NCBI RefSeq assembly: GCF_003047295.1 | Contig: NZ_PZYZ01000002.1 | Span: forward strand, 558,001 to 622,000 | DNA from: Nocardioides sediminis | Lineage (GTDB): Bacteria > Actinomycetota > Actinomycetes > Propionibacteriales > Nocardioidaceae | Length of the DNA stretch: 64,000 nt | Direction of reading: 5' to 3' | Shown: in pieces, positions 7,205-14,925 of the stretch | Layout of the letters: the number at the start of each line of letters is the position of its first letter | How positions within the stretch are numbered: position 1 is the first letter of the stretch | The notes under the pieces: generated by a model | What the model was told of the DNA's origin: nothing | The model's input: the letters and a program-made list of their open reading frames with translations, nothing else | Database searches by the model: none | Program-made: the position numbers and the translations under genes

Positions 7205-8092
7205 ATGAGGCTCGGCGTGCACCTGGTGAACTTCACCCTCCCCGGAGGCCCGGAGACGATCGGCCCCGTCCTCGCGGCGACCGGGAGGGCGGCCGAGGAG
7301 GCCGGACTGGACAACCTCTCGTTCATGGACCACTACCTCCAACTCGAGTTCCTCTCGGCCGTCGAGGACCCGATGCTGGAGGGATACACCGCGCTCGGCT
7401 TCCTGGCGGCGCACACGACATCGGTGGAGCTCCAGCTCCTGATGACGGGTGTGACGTACCGCCACCCGGGCCTGCTCGCCAAGATCGTGTCGACCCTCGA
7501 CGTGCTCTCCGGCGGACGGGCTGCGCTCGGCATCGGAGCGGCCTGGTACGAACGGGAGCACCGCGCCCTGGGCGTGCCCTTCCCCCCGCTCGCCGAGCGC
7601 TTCGAACGGCTCGAGGAGACCCTCCGGATCGTGCGCCAGATGTGGAGCGACGACAACGGGCCGTTCGACGGGAAGCACTACCAGCTCGCCGAGACGGTCA
7701 ACTCCCCGCAGCCCCTGCGGCAGCCGCGCCCGCCGATCATGGTGGGCGGAGGCGGTGAGAAGAAGACGCTCCGCCTGGTCGCGAAGTACGCCGACGCCTG
7801 CAACGTGTTCGCAGCGGCGGGGGCCGGCCCGGGCGAGGTCGCCCACAAGCTCGCCGTCCTGCGTGACTGGTGTGAGCGGGAGGTGCGACCGTACGACGAG
7901 ATCCGGAAGGCCGTGCTGTACAACGGTTCAGTCGGACAGGAGCCCGCCGGCGGCGCCACCTTCGTCGAGGAGATGCGCGCCCTTGCCGACGTCGGCGTCG
8001 ACGAGGTGCACGTGATGCCCCTGCACGGCGACCCGGTCGCCTTCGTCAGGTCCCTCGGCGATCACGTCGTACCCGCTCTCTCCCGGCTCTGA
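7205..8092 (+). CDS. LLM class F420-dependent oxidoreductase
   Basis: A 295-residue TIM-barrel flavin/F420 enzyme of the bacterial luciferase-like family. It has an N-terminal MRLGVHLVNF strand, the VTYRHPGLLAKIVSTLDVLSGGRAALGIGAAW region (cofactor pocket), GVPFPPLAERFERLEE and PPIMVGGGGEKKTLRLVAKYAD near residue 190, all typical of F420 members in actinobacteria. It reduces or oxidises an unknown small molecule in the cytoplasm using F420H2 (family knowledge). The ATG at 7205 with AAGGAG upstream is preferred to an ATG 39 bases earlier. It stands alone, with ~230 bases to the next gene. Confidence 0.85.
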   Translation: MRLGVHLVNFTLPGGPETIGPVLAATGRAAEEAGLDNLSFMDHYLQLEFLSAVEDPMLEGYTALGFLAAHTTSVELQLLMTGVTYRHPGLLAKIVSTLDVLSGGRAALGIGAAWYEREHRALGVPFPPLAERFERLEETLRIVRQMWSDDNGPFDGKHYQLAETVNSPQPLRQPRPPIMVGGGGEKKTLRLVAKYADACNVFAAAGAGPGEVAHKLAVLRDWCEREVRPYDEIRKAVLYNGSVGQEPAGGATFVEEMRALADVGVDEVHVMPLHGDPVAFVRSLGDHVVPALSRL

Positions 8093-8322
8093 TCCAGACG
8101 CCCATTGGTGTCGGTGACGGACGCGAGCGTCGTGCGTGCGGCCGCGCGAGCTGGACCGTCCAGGGCGCCGTGACAGCGAACGAGGCACCCGCGGCCGGTC
8201 GGGTGCTGCTCGGCAACGTCCAGGTGCGCACCGACGCCGACGTGCTCGCCCGGTCAGGCGAGGCGGTCGCGGGTGCTCGCCGGAGACCTTCCGCGCGCGT
8301 CGGTCCGCTGCGAGGATGTGGC
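8093..8322. other. Intergenic region before the MshC-like gene
   Basis: The frame of the downstream ligase stays open through most of this stretch, but the composition is not like the protein family and a good ribosome site occurs only at 8312-8315. I see no clear terminator, operator or RNA gene. Confidence 0.4.
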
Positions 8323-9486
8323 GTGGCCTACACCCGCTTCAGCTCAGCAGTGACCGACGCCCGTCAGCGCATCGGTGGGGCGACGGCGCGGCCGCAACCC
8401 CTGGTCCTGGCGGGTGAGCGACTCCATGTGGTCGGGGCGGCCCGCCTCTACGTCTGCGGCATCACGCCCTACGACGTGACGCACCTGGGGCACGCCTCGA
8501 CCTTCGTGTGGGCCGACCTGCTCGCCTCGGTGCTGGGCGCCGGCTCGGTGCAGGCACGCACCTGCCGCAACGTCACCGACGTGGACGACGTGCTGACCGC
8601 CGCCGCACGTGAACGCGGGTGGTACTTCGACGAGCTCGCGCTCGCGCAGGAGTCGGTCTTCGAGCACAGCATGAGCGCGCTCCGGGTGGCCACCCCTGTC
8701 GAGGAGCCGCGGGCGCGGCACCACGTCCACGCGGTCGTCCAGCTCGCGGAAGGGCTGTTGCAGGCGGGTGCCGCCTACGAGCGCGACGGGGCGGTGTGGT
8801 TCCGCGGCGCCGACCTGCCCGCAGCCGCGGGGCTCTCGCGGGACGAGGCGTTGCGACTCTCCGAGCAGTACGGCGACGAGCCGGGCGACCCGGCCAAGGA
8901 CGACCCCTTCGACGTCGCCCTCTGGCGGCCGTCCGAGGACGGCGCCCCGGCGTGGGCGAGCCCGTGGGGGTGGGGGAGGCCCGGGTGGCACGCCGAGTGC
9001 GCGGCGATGGCCATGACCGTCCACGGAGCCTGCGTCGACCTCCTCGTGGGCGGTGAGGACCTGATCTTCCCGCACCACGCCTACCAGGCCGCGATGATCG
9101 AGCGGGTGTCCGGCGTGACGCCGTTCGCCCGCGCGGCGATGCACGTCGGCGAGGTGCGCATCGGTGGCGCCAAGATGGCCAAGTCGACCGGCAACCTGGT
9201 CCTGGTGGACGACCTCCTCGGCGAGCACTCCCCGGCCGCCCTGCGGCTGCTGCTGTTGTGCCGCCCCTACTCGCAGGCCTGGGACTTCGAGGCGGACCTG
9301 GTCGACGAGGCAGAGGCACGGCTCGCCCGCCTCTACGCAGCGGCGGGGACCCCTGGCGACGGGGACCCCGACGTGGTGCTGGCGGCGCTGAGGGCCGACC
9401 TCGATGTCATGCAGGCGCTGAACCTGGCCGAACGCCACGGGGGCGACGTGGCCCGTCGCGCCATCGCCCTGCTCAAGCTGGGGTGA
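8323..9486 (+). CDS. MshC/CysS-like cysteine-adenylating ligase
   Basis: A 387-residue class I aminoacyl-tRNA-synthetase-like protein. It has LYVCGITPYDVTHLGHAS (zinc Cys plus the HIGH-type signature in the form seen in MshC), NVTDVDD, GWHAECAAMAM (second zinc Cys), DLIFPHHAYQAA (zinc His) and the KMSKS-type loop KMAKSTGN. CysRS activates cysteine for tRNA; MshC joins cysteine to glucosaminyl-inositol in mycothiol synthesis. The PYDxTHLGHA form favours MshC ancestry. There is no CysRS anticodon-binding domain, and the protein is slightly shorter than MshC (~410). It heads a block of thiol and persulfide genes, so it may be a specialised paralogue. The GTG at 8323 has GAGG seven bases upstream; an earlier GTG at 8170 gives an untypical leader. 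Confidence 0.75.
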   Translation: MAYTRFSSAVTDARQRIGGATARPQPLVLAGERLHVVGAARLYVCGITPYDVTHLGHASTFVWADLLASVLGAGSVQARTCRNVTDVDDVLTAAARERGWYFDELALAQESVFEHSMSALRVATPVEEPRARHHVHAVVQLAEGLLQAGAAYERDGAVWFRGADLPAAAGLSRDEALRLSEQYGDEPGDPAKDDPFDVALWRPSEDGAPAWASPWGWGRPGWHAECAAMAMTVHGACVDLLVGGEDLIFPHHAYQAAMIERVSGVTPFARAAMHVGEVRIGGAKMAKSTGNLVLVDDLLGEHSPAALRLLLLCRPYSQAWDFEADLVDEAEARLARLYAAAGTPGDGDPDVVLAALRADLDVMQALNLAERHGGDVARRAIALLKLG

Positions 9487-9489
9487 GCG

Positions 9490-9518
9490 CCGGGGGGCGG
9501 TCCGACCGGCCCCCCCGG
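9490..9518 (+). terminator. GC-rich terminator-like hairpin
   Basis: CCGGGGGG and CCCCCCGG arms, continued by CGGT/ACCG, enclose a CCG loop four bases after the ligase stop. There is no T tract, as is common in high-GC genomes. It separates the ligase from the ArsR-rhodanese gene. Confidence 0.6.
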
Positions 9519-9548
9519 GTGACCCCGTCCTGGGAGCATGTCCTACGA

Positions 9549-9570
9549 TCCTCCAAAGATCTTTGGAGGA
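9549..9570. promoter_or_regulatory. 22-base perfect palindrome over the ribosome site
   Basis: TCCTCCAAAGA followed directly by its reverse complement. The right half contains GGAGGA directly before the start codon of the ArsR-rhodanese gene. A protein bound here, or the equivalent RNA hairpin, would block translation or transcription of the gene, which fits autoregulation. Confidence 0.65.
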
Positions 9571-10248
9571 ATGGTGGAAGCAGACGACAAGCGGTCCCGG
9601 GTGTTCGACGAGCTCGCAGTGGTGGGCAAGGCCTTCGGCAGTGCCAAGAGGCTCGAGCTGGTGGACCTGCTCGCCCAGGGGGAGCGCACCGTCGAGGCCC
9701 TGGCGCGGGCGGCGGACATGGGCGTCAGTACGGCGTCGGCGCACCTGCAGGTCCTCAAGCTCGCCAACCTGGTCTCGACCCGACGGGAGGGGACCAAGGT
9801 CCACTACCGGCTCGCCGGCGACGACGTGGCCGGCTTGTACGCCGCGATGCGCACCGTCGCCCGCGAGCGCTCCGCGGACGTCAGCCGGGCGCTGGAGGCC
9901 TATCTCGACGTCCCCGGCTCCGGTGAGGTCGGGATCGTCTCCCGCGAGCAGCTCACCGACCTGCTGGCCTCGGGCGAGATCACCCTGCTGGACGTGCGTC
10001 CTCGCGAGGAGTACCTCGCCGGCCACATCCCCGGCGCCCGCCACGCTCCGCTGGGCAGCCTCGCCGACGAGGCGGACGGCCTGCGCGGGGCTGCGCCGGT
10101 CGTCGCCTACTGCCGCGGGAGCTTCTGCGTGATGGCGCACGACGCCGTACGCCTCCTCGGTGGCGAGGGGGTCGAGGCCCGCCGCCTCGAGGACGGCATG
10201 CTCGAGTGGCGCACGGCCGGCCTGCCCGTCGTGGCCGGTGCGTCGTGA
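9571..10248 (+). CDS. ArsR-type HTH and rhodanese fusion regulator
   Basis: A 225-residue protein. Residues ~10-105 form an ArsR winged helix (GSAKRLELVDLLAQGERTVE, STASAHLQVLKLANLVSTRREG). Residues ~120-220 form a rhodanese domain with DVRPREEYLAGHIPGARH and active-site YCRGSFC (C181; C186 nearby). The HTH lacks the ELCVCDL metal site and has no Cys, so any sensing probably occurs by persulfide formation on the rhodanese (inference). The start is uncertain: the ATG at 9571 is only one base after GGAGGA, a GTG at 9574 is slightly better spaced, and an ATG at 9538 would put the palindrome inside the gene. It leads a run of overlapping genes (CPVC protein, DsbA, CcdA) and probably represses it. 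Confidence 0.88.
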   Translation: MVEADDKRSRVFDELAVVGKAFGSAKRLELVDLLAQGERTVEALARAADMGVSTASAHLQVLKLANLVSTRREGTKVHYRLAGDDVAGLYAAMRTVARERSADVSRALEAYLDVPGSGEVGIVSREQLTDLLASGEITLLDVRPREEYLAGHIPGARHAPLGSLADEADGLRGAAPVVAYCRGSFCVMAHDAVRLLGGEGVEARRLEDGMLEWRTAGLPVVAGAS

Positions 10249-10724
10249 CGGGCGCGACCCAGGTCCTGCTCTCCTGGCCGGTCCGGCGCTGGCTGGTCGC
10301 GCTGGCTGCGACCGCGGGCTTCGTCCTCGTCGTGGCGGTTCCGACCGACCTCATCGACACCCCGGCGTTCGGACGTGAGATCCCGCCGACCTGGTGGGCG
10401 TGGCCGTCGCTGCTCGTCTCGTCGACGCTCGGCGGGCTGCTCGTCGCCACGTATGTGCAGGCACCGCCGCAGTCCGACCGCGCGTCGAGTCGTCGCGGGG
10501 GTTGGCTCGGTGGCCTCCTCACCTACTTCGCCGTCGGCTGCCCGGTCTGCAACAAGCTCGTGCTCCTCGCCCTCGGCAGTGCGGGGGCGATCACGTGGTT
10601 CGAGCCGTTCCAGCCCGTCCTGCAGGCGCTGGCCGTCCTGATCCTCCTCTGGGCGCTGCGCAGCCGGCTGCTCGGAGAGCTGTCCTGTCCCACCACCGTG
10701 TCTGGAGAACTGACCCGTGCCTGA
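10245..10724 (+). CDS. Membrane protein with CPVC motif
   Basis: A 159-residue protein with about four hydrophobic segments (near residues 16-35, 52-71, 88-98 and 106-150). A GCPVCNK motif (C99, C102) lies at the start of the third or fourth segment. A CxxC at the membrane edge suggests a thiol-disulfide or electron-transfer role, as in VKOR or DsbB proteins, but the fold is not recognisable as either. It starts with GTG at 10245 in a GTGA overlap with the ArsR-rhodanese stop, and its end overlaps the DsbA-like gene by eight bases. Translational coupling suggests one thiol-redox unit. Confidence 0.7.
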   Translation: MTGATQVLLSWPVRRWLVALAATAGFVLVVAVPTDLIDTPAFGREIPPTWWAWPSLLVSSTLGGLLVATYVQAPPQSDRASSRRGGWLGGLLTYFAVGCPVCNKLVLLALGSAGAITWFEPFQPVLQALAVLILLWALRSRLLGELSCPTTVSGELTRA

Positions 10725-11427
10725 GCTGCGCAAGAGCCCACTCGTCCCCATCGTCATCGCCGTGATCGCGGCGATCGCCCTCGCGTTCGTCCTCCTCCGC
10801 GGAGGAGGTGAGGACGACAAGACGGCCGCGGGAGCCGCTCCCGAGGCCGCCTCGACCGCCCCGCCCGAGACCTGGGAGCAGCTGGTGCGTCGGGACGCCG
10901 ACGACCCGATGGCTCTCGGCGATGTCGACGCGCCCGTCGTGATGCTCGCCTACTCCGAGTTCCAGTGCCCGTTCTGCGGCAAGTTCGCCCGGGACGCCGA
11001 GCCCACGCTGGTGGAGAAGTACGTCGAGGACGGCACGCTGCGCATCGAGTGGCGTGACTTCCCCTATCTCGGTCCGGAGTCCTCCGTCGCTGCTCGGGGT
11101 GGTCGTGCTGCGGCCGCCCAGGACCGCTTCTGGGAGTTCGAGGAGGCGATGTACGCCGACCAGCTCCCTCCCAACAGCGGCAACCTGGACGAGGACTACC
11201 TCGCCTCCGTCGCCGAGGACATCGGTCTCGACGTCGACCAGTTCCGTCAGGACATGGCTTCCCCGGAGATCGAGCGGGCCGTGGAGAAGGACTTCTCCGA
11301 GGGGCAGGCCATCGGGGTCACCGGCACCCCGGCCTTCGTCATCAACGGCGTCCCGGTGATCGGCGCCCAACCCACCGAGGTGTTCGAGCAGACGATCGAG
11401 AAGGCCGCCCAGGACGCGGGCTCATGA
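10717..11427 (+). CDS. DsbA-family thioredoxin-fold protein, membrane anchored
   Basis: A 236-residue protein. An N-terminal hydrophobic helix (residues ~10-27, PIVIAVIAAIALAFVLL) acts as anchor or uncleaved signal. A short linker rich in Ala, Pro and Glu is followed by a thioredoxin fold with SEFQCPFCGKF (C84, C87), a helical insertion and the cis-Pro loop GVTGTPAFVING. It should carry out thiol-disulfide exchange outside the membrane. The CPFC motif fits the DsbA-like group common in actinobacteria. The GTG at 10717 has GGAG upstream. It lies between the CPVC membrane protein and a CcdA-like electron carrier, with overlaps on both sides. Confidence 0.9.
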   Translation: MPELRKSPLVPIVIAVIAAIALAFVLLRGGGEDDKTAAGAAPEAASTAPPETWEQLVRRDADDPMALGDVDAPVVMLAYSEFQCPFCGKFARDAEPTLVEKYVEDGTLRIEWRDFPYLGPESSVAARGGRAAAAQDRFWEFEEAMYADQLPPNSGNLDEDYLASVAEDIGLDVDQFRQDMASPEIERAVEKDFSEGQAIGVTGTPAFVINGVPVIGAQPTEVFEQTIEKAAQDAGS

Positions 11428-12296
11428 GCGAGGTGGGCGTCCTGGCGGCGTTCGCGGCCGGGATCCTGGCGCTGCTGTCGCCGTGCAGCGCCCTGCTCCT
11501 GCCCTCGTTCTTCGCCTACGCCTTCGCGAACGGTCGCGCGCTGGTCGCCCGGACTGCGGTCTTCTACCTCGGCCTTCTCGTCACCCTGGTGCCCCTCGGG
11601 ACGGGTGCCGGCGCGGCCTCGTCCCTGTTCTACGGGCACCGGCCGCTCCTCATCGCGATCGCGGGCTGGACGATCATCGGGCTCGGGGTGCTGCAGCTCT
11701 TCGGTCGAGGCTTCGCGGTGCCAGGGGCGCAGCGCCTGCAGTCGCTGGTGTCCTCGCGTGGGGACGACGGGTGGCTCTCCACCCTGCTCCTCGGCGCCGT
11801 CTACGGGCTCGCGGGCTTCTGCTCCGGTCCGGTGCTGGGCGCCATCCTGACCGTTGCTGCCACGCAGGACTCACCGTGGCAGGGTGGCGCCCTCCTCGCG
11901 GTGTACGCCCTTGGCATGGCGGCGCCGCTGCTCGTGCTCGCCGCCGCTTGGGACCGCTACGACCTCGGCAGCCGTCGCTGGCTGCGCGGCCGGACGCTGT
12001 CGGTGGGGAAGGTGTCGGTCCACACCACGTCGTTGGTGGCCGGACTGCTCTTCGTCGCGGTGGGCGTCGTGTTCCTGCGCTACGACGGCACCGCCGGGCT
12101 CACCGGCTCGCTGGGCCTGGGCGACCTGACCGACGTCGAGTACGCCGCCCAACGTGCCGTCACCGAGTGGGCGGCCCATGTCCCGGCCTGGTTCGTCCCG
12201 CTGTCCGTGGTGCTGGGCGCCGTGGTCGTCGCCTGGCGCCGAGCAGGAGGGGCCACCGAGTCGCCTCCGGACCCGCAGGGAGCAGAGCGGCGCTGA
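11424..12296 (+). CDS. CcdA/DsbD-type transmembrane electron carrier
   Basis: A 290-residue protein with the CcdA fold. LSPCSALLLPSFFAY at residues 19-33 and GLAGFCSGPVLGAIL around 128-142 carry the two conserved membrane cysteines (C21, C133). Six or seven hydrophobic segments are seen. The family moves electrons from cytoplasmic thioredoxin to an extracytoplasmic thioredoxin-like partner, here probably the DsbA-like protein one gene upstream. A final hydrophobic helix (~255-272) and a hydrophilic tail are extra. ATGA overlap with the upstream gene supports co-translation. It is the last gene of the ArsR-rhodanese run. Confidence 0.88.
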   Translation: MSEVGVLAAFAAGILALLSPCSALLLPSFFAYAFANGRALVARTAVFYLGLLVTLVPLGTGAGAASSLFYGHRPLLIAIAGWTIIGLGVLQLFGRGFAVPGAQRLQSLVSSRGDDGWLSTLLLGAVYGLAGFCSGPVLGAILTVAATQDSPWQGGALLAVYALGMAAPLLVLAAAWDRYDLGSRRWLRGRTLSVGKVSVHTTSLVAGLLFVAVGVVFLRYDGTAGLTGSLGLGDLTDVEYAAQRAVTEWAAHVPAWFVPLSVVLGAVVVAWRRAGGATESPPDPQGAERR

Positions 12297-12511
12297 GTCG
12301 AGCGTCCGCCTCCCTGCCCTCACGGTTCCAGTAGCCCGCAGCAACGTAGGCAGACGCCCTTGCTGGGCTCCCGCCGCCAGCCGGCGCCACCGGGCACCGC
12401 CGTCGCCTGCTCGGCTCGCGGACCCGCACGCCGGTCGGGGAATGAAATGACCGGACTTTTCTTGACCTGACTGCGCCGCGCCGTCATGGTGGGGCGGGTG
12501 AGGGTCTCGGT

Positions 12512-12557
12512 TTGACCTGACATCAAAAGTCCGTACATTGGATACCCCACAGGGTAT
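12512..12557 (+). promoter_or_regulatory. Promoter with CstR/CsoR-like operator
   Basis: TTGACC (12512-12517) and TACATT (12534-12539) are 16 bases apart. Directly after them is ATACCC-CACA-GGGTAT (12542-12557), a perfect inverted repeat of the ATACCC/GGGTAT kind bound by CsoR and CstR repressors. Its place over the likely start of transcription, 25 bases before the persulfide dioxygenase-like gene, suggests sulfide or persulfide-controlled expression. No CsoR-like gene is in the window. Confidence 0.6.
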
Positions 12558-12581
12558 TTTTATCGAGGAGGCATCACGCGC

Positions 12582-13910
12582 ATGGAGATCCACTCCTTCC
12601 GCACCCCCGGGCTCGGGGACCAGACCTACCTGCTGGAGCACGAGGGCAAGGCGATCCTCGTGGACCCGCAGCGCGACATCTCCCGGTTCCTCGACGCGGC
12701 CGCCGCGCGGGACCTCGAGCTGCGCTTCGTGCTCGAGACCCACCTCCACAACGACTACGTGTCCGGTGCGGAGCAGGCCGCGCTGCGCACCGGCGCCGAG
12801 CTGGTCCTTCCGGCCGCGGCCGCGGCGGCGTACCGCTACACCCCGGCCTTCCACCTCGAGGAGCTGAAGGGCGAGGACGGGCTCTCCATCCGGCCGCTCC
12901 ACACCCCCGGCCACACCCCCGAGCACACGAGCTACGTGATCCTGCTCGACGGCAAGGAGGTCGCGGTGTTCTCCGGCGGCAGCCTGCTCGTCGGCTCGGC
13001 CGGTCGCCCCGACCTGCTCGGCCCCGAGCGCGCCGAGACGCTGGCGCGGCTCCAGCACATCTCCCTCAACCGGCTCGCCGCGCTGCCCGGTGACGTCGAG
13101 CTGCTGCCGACGCACGGCGAGGGCTCGTTCTGCACGTCGTCCGGGGCCGGTCTCTACACCTCGACGATCGCCAACGAGGTCCTCTCCAACCCCCTCCTCC
13201 AGATCGCCGAGCCGGACGACCTGGCCAAGGAGATGCTGCGGATGCCGATGCCGATCCCCGGCTTCTACCGCTACATGGGCCCGGCCAACACGCTGGGCGT
13301 CAAGCCCATGCCGGAGGAGTCGAAGCCGGCCATCTCGCTCGAGGAGCTGCGGCGCGACGACCTCAACGTGGTCGACATGCGGCCCCGGCAGCACCAGGCC
13401 GCCGGGCTGTTCCCGGGCAGCGTGGGGATCGAGATGGGCATCGACTTCGGCAGCTGGGCCGGCTGGCTCCTGCCCTACAACGAGCCCGTGGCGATCGTCG
13501 CCGACCCCGACCAGGACGCCGAGGAGGCAGTCGTCCAGCTGGCCCAGATCGGTTTCGACACCGTCGTCGGGGTCGTCAACGACCTGCCGGCCGACGGGCT
13601 CGGTGCGGGCTTCACCCTCGTCGAGCTCGACGAGGCGCTCAAGCTCGTCGGGGACGACGTCCAGGTCCTCGACGTGCGGATGCCCAGCGAGCTCGAGCAG
13701 GTCCGCCTGTCCGGAGCCGTCGAGCGGTTCGTGCCCGACGTCTTCACCATGGGCGTCCCGGAGCAGCTCGACCCGGAGGCCACCGTCCTCGTCGCCTGCG
13801 CCAGCGGCCGTCGTGCCTCCATCGCGGCCAGCAGGCTCGTGGCGGCCGGCTTCACCGACGTACGCGTCCTCACCGGCGCCGGCGTCCCCGACCTCGCGTC
13901 GGCCGCCTGA
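12582..13910 (+). CDS. MBL-fold and double rhodanese protein (persulfide dioxygenase type)
   Basis: A 442-residue protein. Residues 1-~240 are a metallo-beta-lactamase fold of the ETHE1/PDO kind, with THLHNDYVSG (H54, H56, D58), HTPGHTPEH (H111) and PTHGEGSFC (H178). Family members use iron to oxidise thiol persulfides to sulfite. The usual metal Asp in the 'GD' motif is replaced: this protein reads FSGGSLLVG, with GRPD (D144) nearby. A first rhodanese-like domain (~250-330) has no active Cys; a second (~340-440) has VACASGRRAS (C406). The fusion suggests persulfide transfer coupled to oxidation. SD GAGGAGG is 13 bases upstream. A CstR-like operator precedes it. Confidence 0.85.
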   Translation: MEIHSFRTPGLGDQTYLLEHEGKAILVDPQRDISRFLDAAAARDLELRFVLETHLHNDYVSGAEQAALRTGAELVLPAAAAAAYRYTPAFHLEELKGEDGLSIRPLHTPGHTPEHTSYVILLDGKEVAVFSGGSLLVGSAGRPDLLGPERAETLARLQHISLNRLAALPGDVELLPTHGEGSFCTSSGAGLYTSTIANEVLSNPLLQIAEPDDLAKEMLRMPMPIPGFYRYMGPANTLGVKPMPEESKPAISLEELRRDDLNVVDMRPRQHQAAGLFPGSVGIEMGIDFGSWAGWLLPYNEPVAIVADPDQDAEEAVVQLAQIGFDTVVGVVNDLPADGLGAGFTLVELDEALKLVGDDVQVLDVRMPSELEQVRLSGAVERFVPDVFTMGVPEQLDPEATVLVACASGRRASIAASRLVAAGFTDVRVLTGAGVPDLASAA

Positions 13911-13966
13911 GCCACCCGACCACACCGAACGCACGAAACCCCATCCCCCCAAGGAGCACCACACCC

Positions 13967-14542
13967 ATGCCGAACCAGTCCGTCCAGTCAATCGGCGTCC
14001 CCGAGGTCCAGAGCCTCATCCAGGAGGCCAACACCCTCGTCCTCGACGTCCGTACCCCCGGGGAGTTCGAGACGGCGCACATCGACGGCGCCGTCAACAT
14101 CCCGGTCGACCAGCTCGACCCCCACCTGCGCGAGATCGTGCACAACGCCGGCGGGACGATGGTCCTGGTCTGCCAGAGCGGCGGCCGCGCCGAGCAGGCC
14201 GCGGACAAGCTGAGCAAGGAGGGCAAGGACGACCTGGTCCTTCTCGAGGGCGGCATGAACGCCTGGCAGCAGGCAGGTGCCCCGGTACGCCGTGGCGAGG
14301 TGCAGCGCTGGGCCCTCGAGCGCCAGGTCCGGCTGGTCGCGGGGTCGATCGTCCTGGCCTCGGTCGGGGCCAGCGCGTTCTTCCCGCGCACCAAGTGGCT
14401 CGGCGCCGGTGTCGGCGGCGGTCTGGTCTTCGCCGCGGTCAGCAACTCCTGCATGATGGCCAGCCTGCTGAGCAAGCTGCCCTACAACCGCGGTGCGGCC
14501 TGCGACATCGACCAGGCCCTGACCCGGCTCGGCGCGCGTTGA
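13967..14542 (+). CDS. Membrane-associated rhodanese (YgaP-like)
   Basis: A 191-residue protein. Residues 8-110 are a rhodanese domain with LDVRTPGEFETAHIDGAVNIP and active-site VLVCQSGGRA (C69), followed by GGMNAWQQAG. Residues ~118-175 carry a hydrophobic hairpin (LVAGSIVLASVGASAFF, GVGGGLVFAAVSNSCMMASLL), like the DUF2892 membrane part of YgaP. Rhodaneses move sulfane sulfur between thiosulfate, persulfides and acceptors; this one would act at the membrane. AAGGAG lies upstream of the ATG. It follows the persulfide dioxygenase-type gene by 56 bases and overlaps the carbonic-anhydrase-like gene. Confidence 0.88.
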   Translation: MPNQSVQSIGVPEVQSLIQEANTLVLDVRTPGEFETAHIDGAVNIPVDQLDPHLREIVHNAGGTMVLVCQSGGRAEQAADKLSKEGKDDLVLLEGGMNAWQQAGAPVRRGEVQRWALERQVRLVAGSIVLASVGASAFFPRTKWLGAGVGGGLVFAAVSNSCMMASLLSKLPYNRGAACDIDQALTRLGAR

Positions 14543-14925
14543 CCGACGCGACCGCCGGCGCTTTCGGCGTGGCCCTGACGTGCATCGACGGCCGCATCGC
14601 GGACGTCGTGCACCAGGAGCTGCGCCGGGAGTGGGGCGTCGACTTCGTCGACGTGGTCACGCTCCCCGGCCCCGAGGCCGCCGTCCCCGAGCTGCCCGAG
14701 CAGCACGCCGTCTGGGACGCCCTGCGCATCTCGGTGCAGCGACACGGCTCGAGCCGGGCCGCGGTCGTCGCCCACACCGACTGCGCCGCCAACGCGGTGG
14801 ACCTCGAGACGCGCCGCGACCAGGTGCGTGAGTCGGTGTTCCAGGTGCGGGATCTCCTGCACGGCACCGACGTGACCGGGTGGCTCGTGGACACCGAGAC
14901 CGGAACCATGGAGGAAGTGGCGTGA
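14539..14925 (+). CDS. Small carbonic anhydrase-like protein
   Basis: A 128-residue protein of the small Pro_CA_2-like kind. It shows ALTCIDGRIADVV near the N-terminus and VVAHTDCAAN around residue 75, which supply the Cys, Asp, His and Cys residues expected to bind zinc in beta-type enzymes. It could interconvert CO2 and bicarbonate in the cytoplasm. A TTG start at 14539 overlaps the rhodanese stop (TTGA); a GTG at 14569 is an alternative and would trim ten residues. Its end overlaps the SulP gene by four bases, and SulP-carbonic anhydrase pairs are known, so substrate supply to the transporter is plausible. Confidence 0.7.
   Translation: MTDATAGAFGVALTCIDGRIADVVHQELRREWGVDFVDVVTLPGPEAAVPELPEQHAVWDALRISVQRHGSSRAAVVAHTDCAANAVDLETRRDQVRESVFQVRDLLHGTDVTGWLVDTETGTMEEVA

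Noticed and set aside
8344-10140. Long open frame on the minus strand
   Set aside because: It is antisense to the MshC-like and ArsR-rhodanese genes, which have clear motifs. Its predicted protein is rich in Arg, His and Gly and matches nothing.
12453-12532. Distant GGACTTTT/AAAAGTCC inverted pair
   Set aside because: The 8-base arms are 64 bases apart with no continued pairing; chance is a sufficient explanation.
12320-12550. Small Cys-containing frame on the minus strand before the persulfide dioxygenase-type gene
   Set aside because: It runs across the promoter and operator of the plus-strand gene, has no ribosome site and no recognisable family.
11871-13991. 706-codon minus-strand frame
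   Set aside because: Antisense to the CcdA and persulfide dioxygenase-type genes; typical shadow frame of GC-rich DNA.
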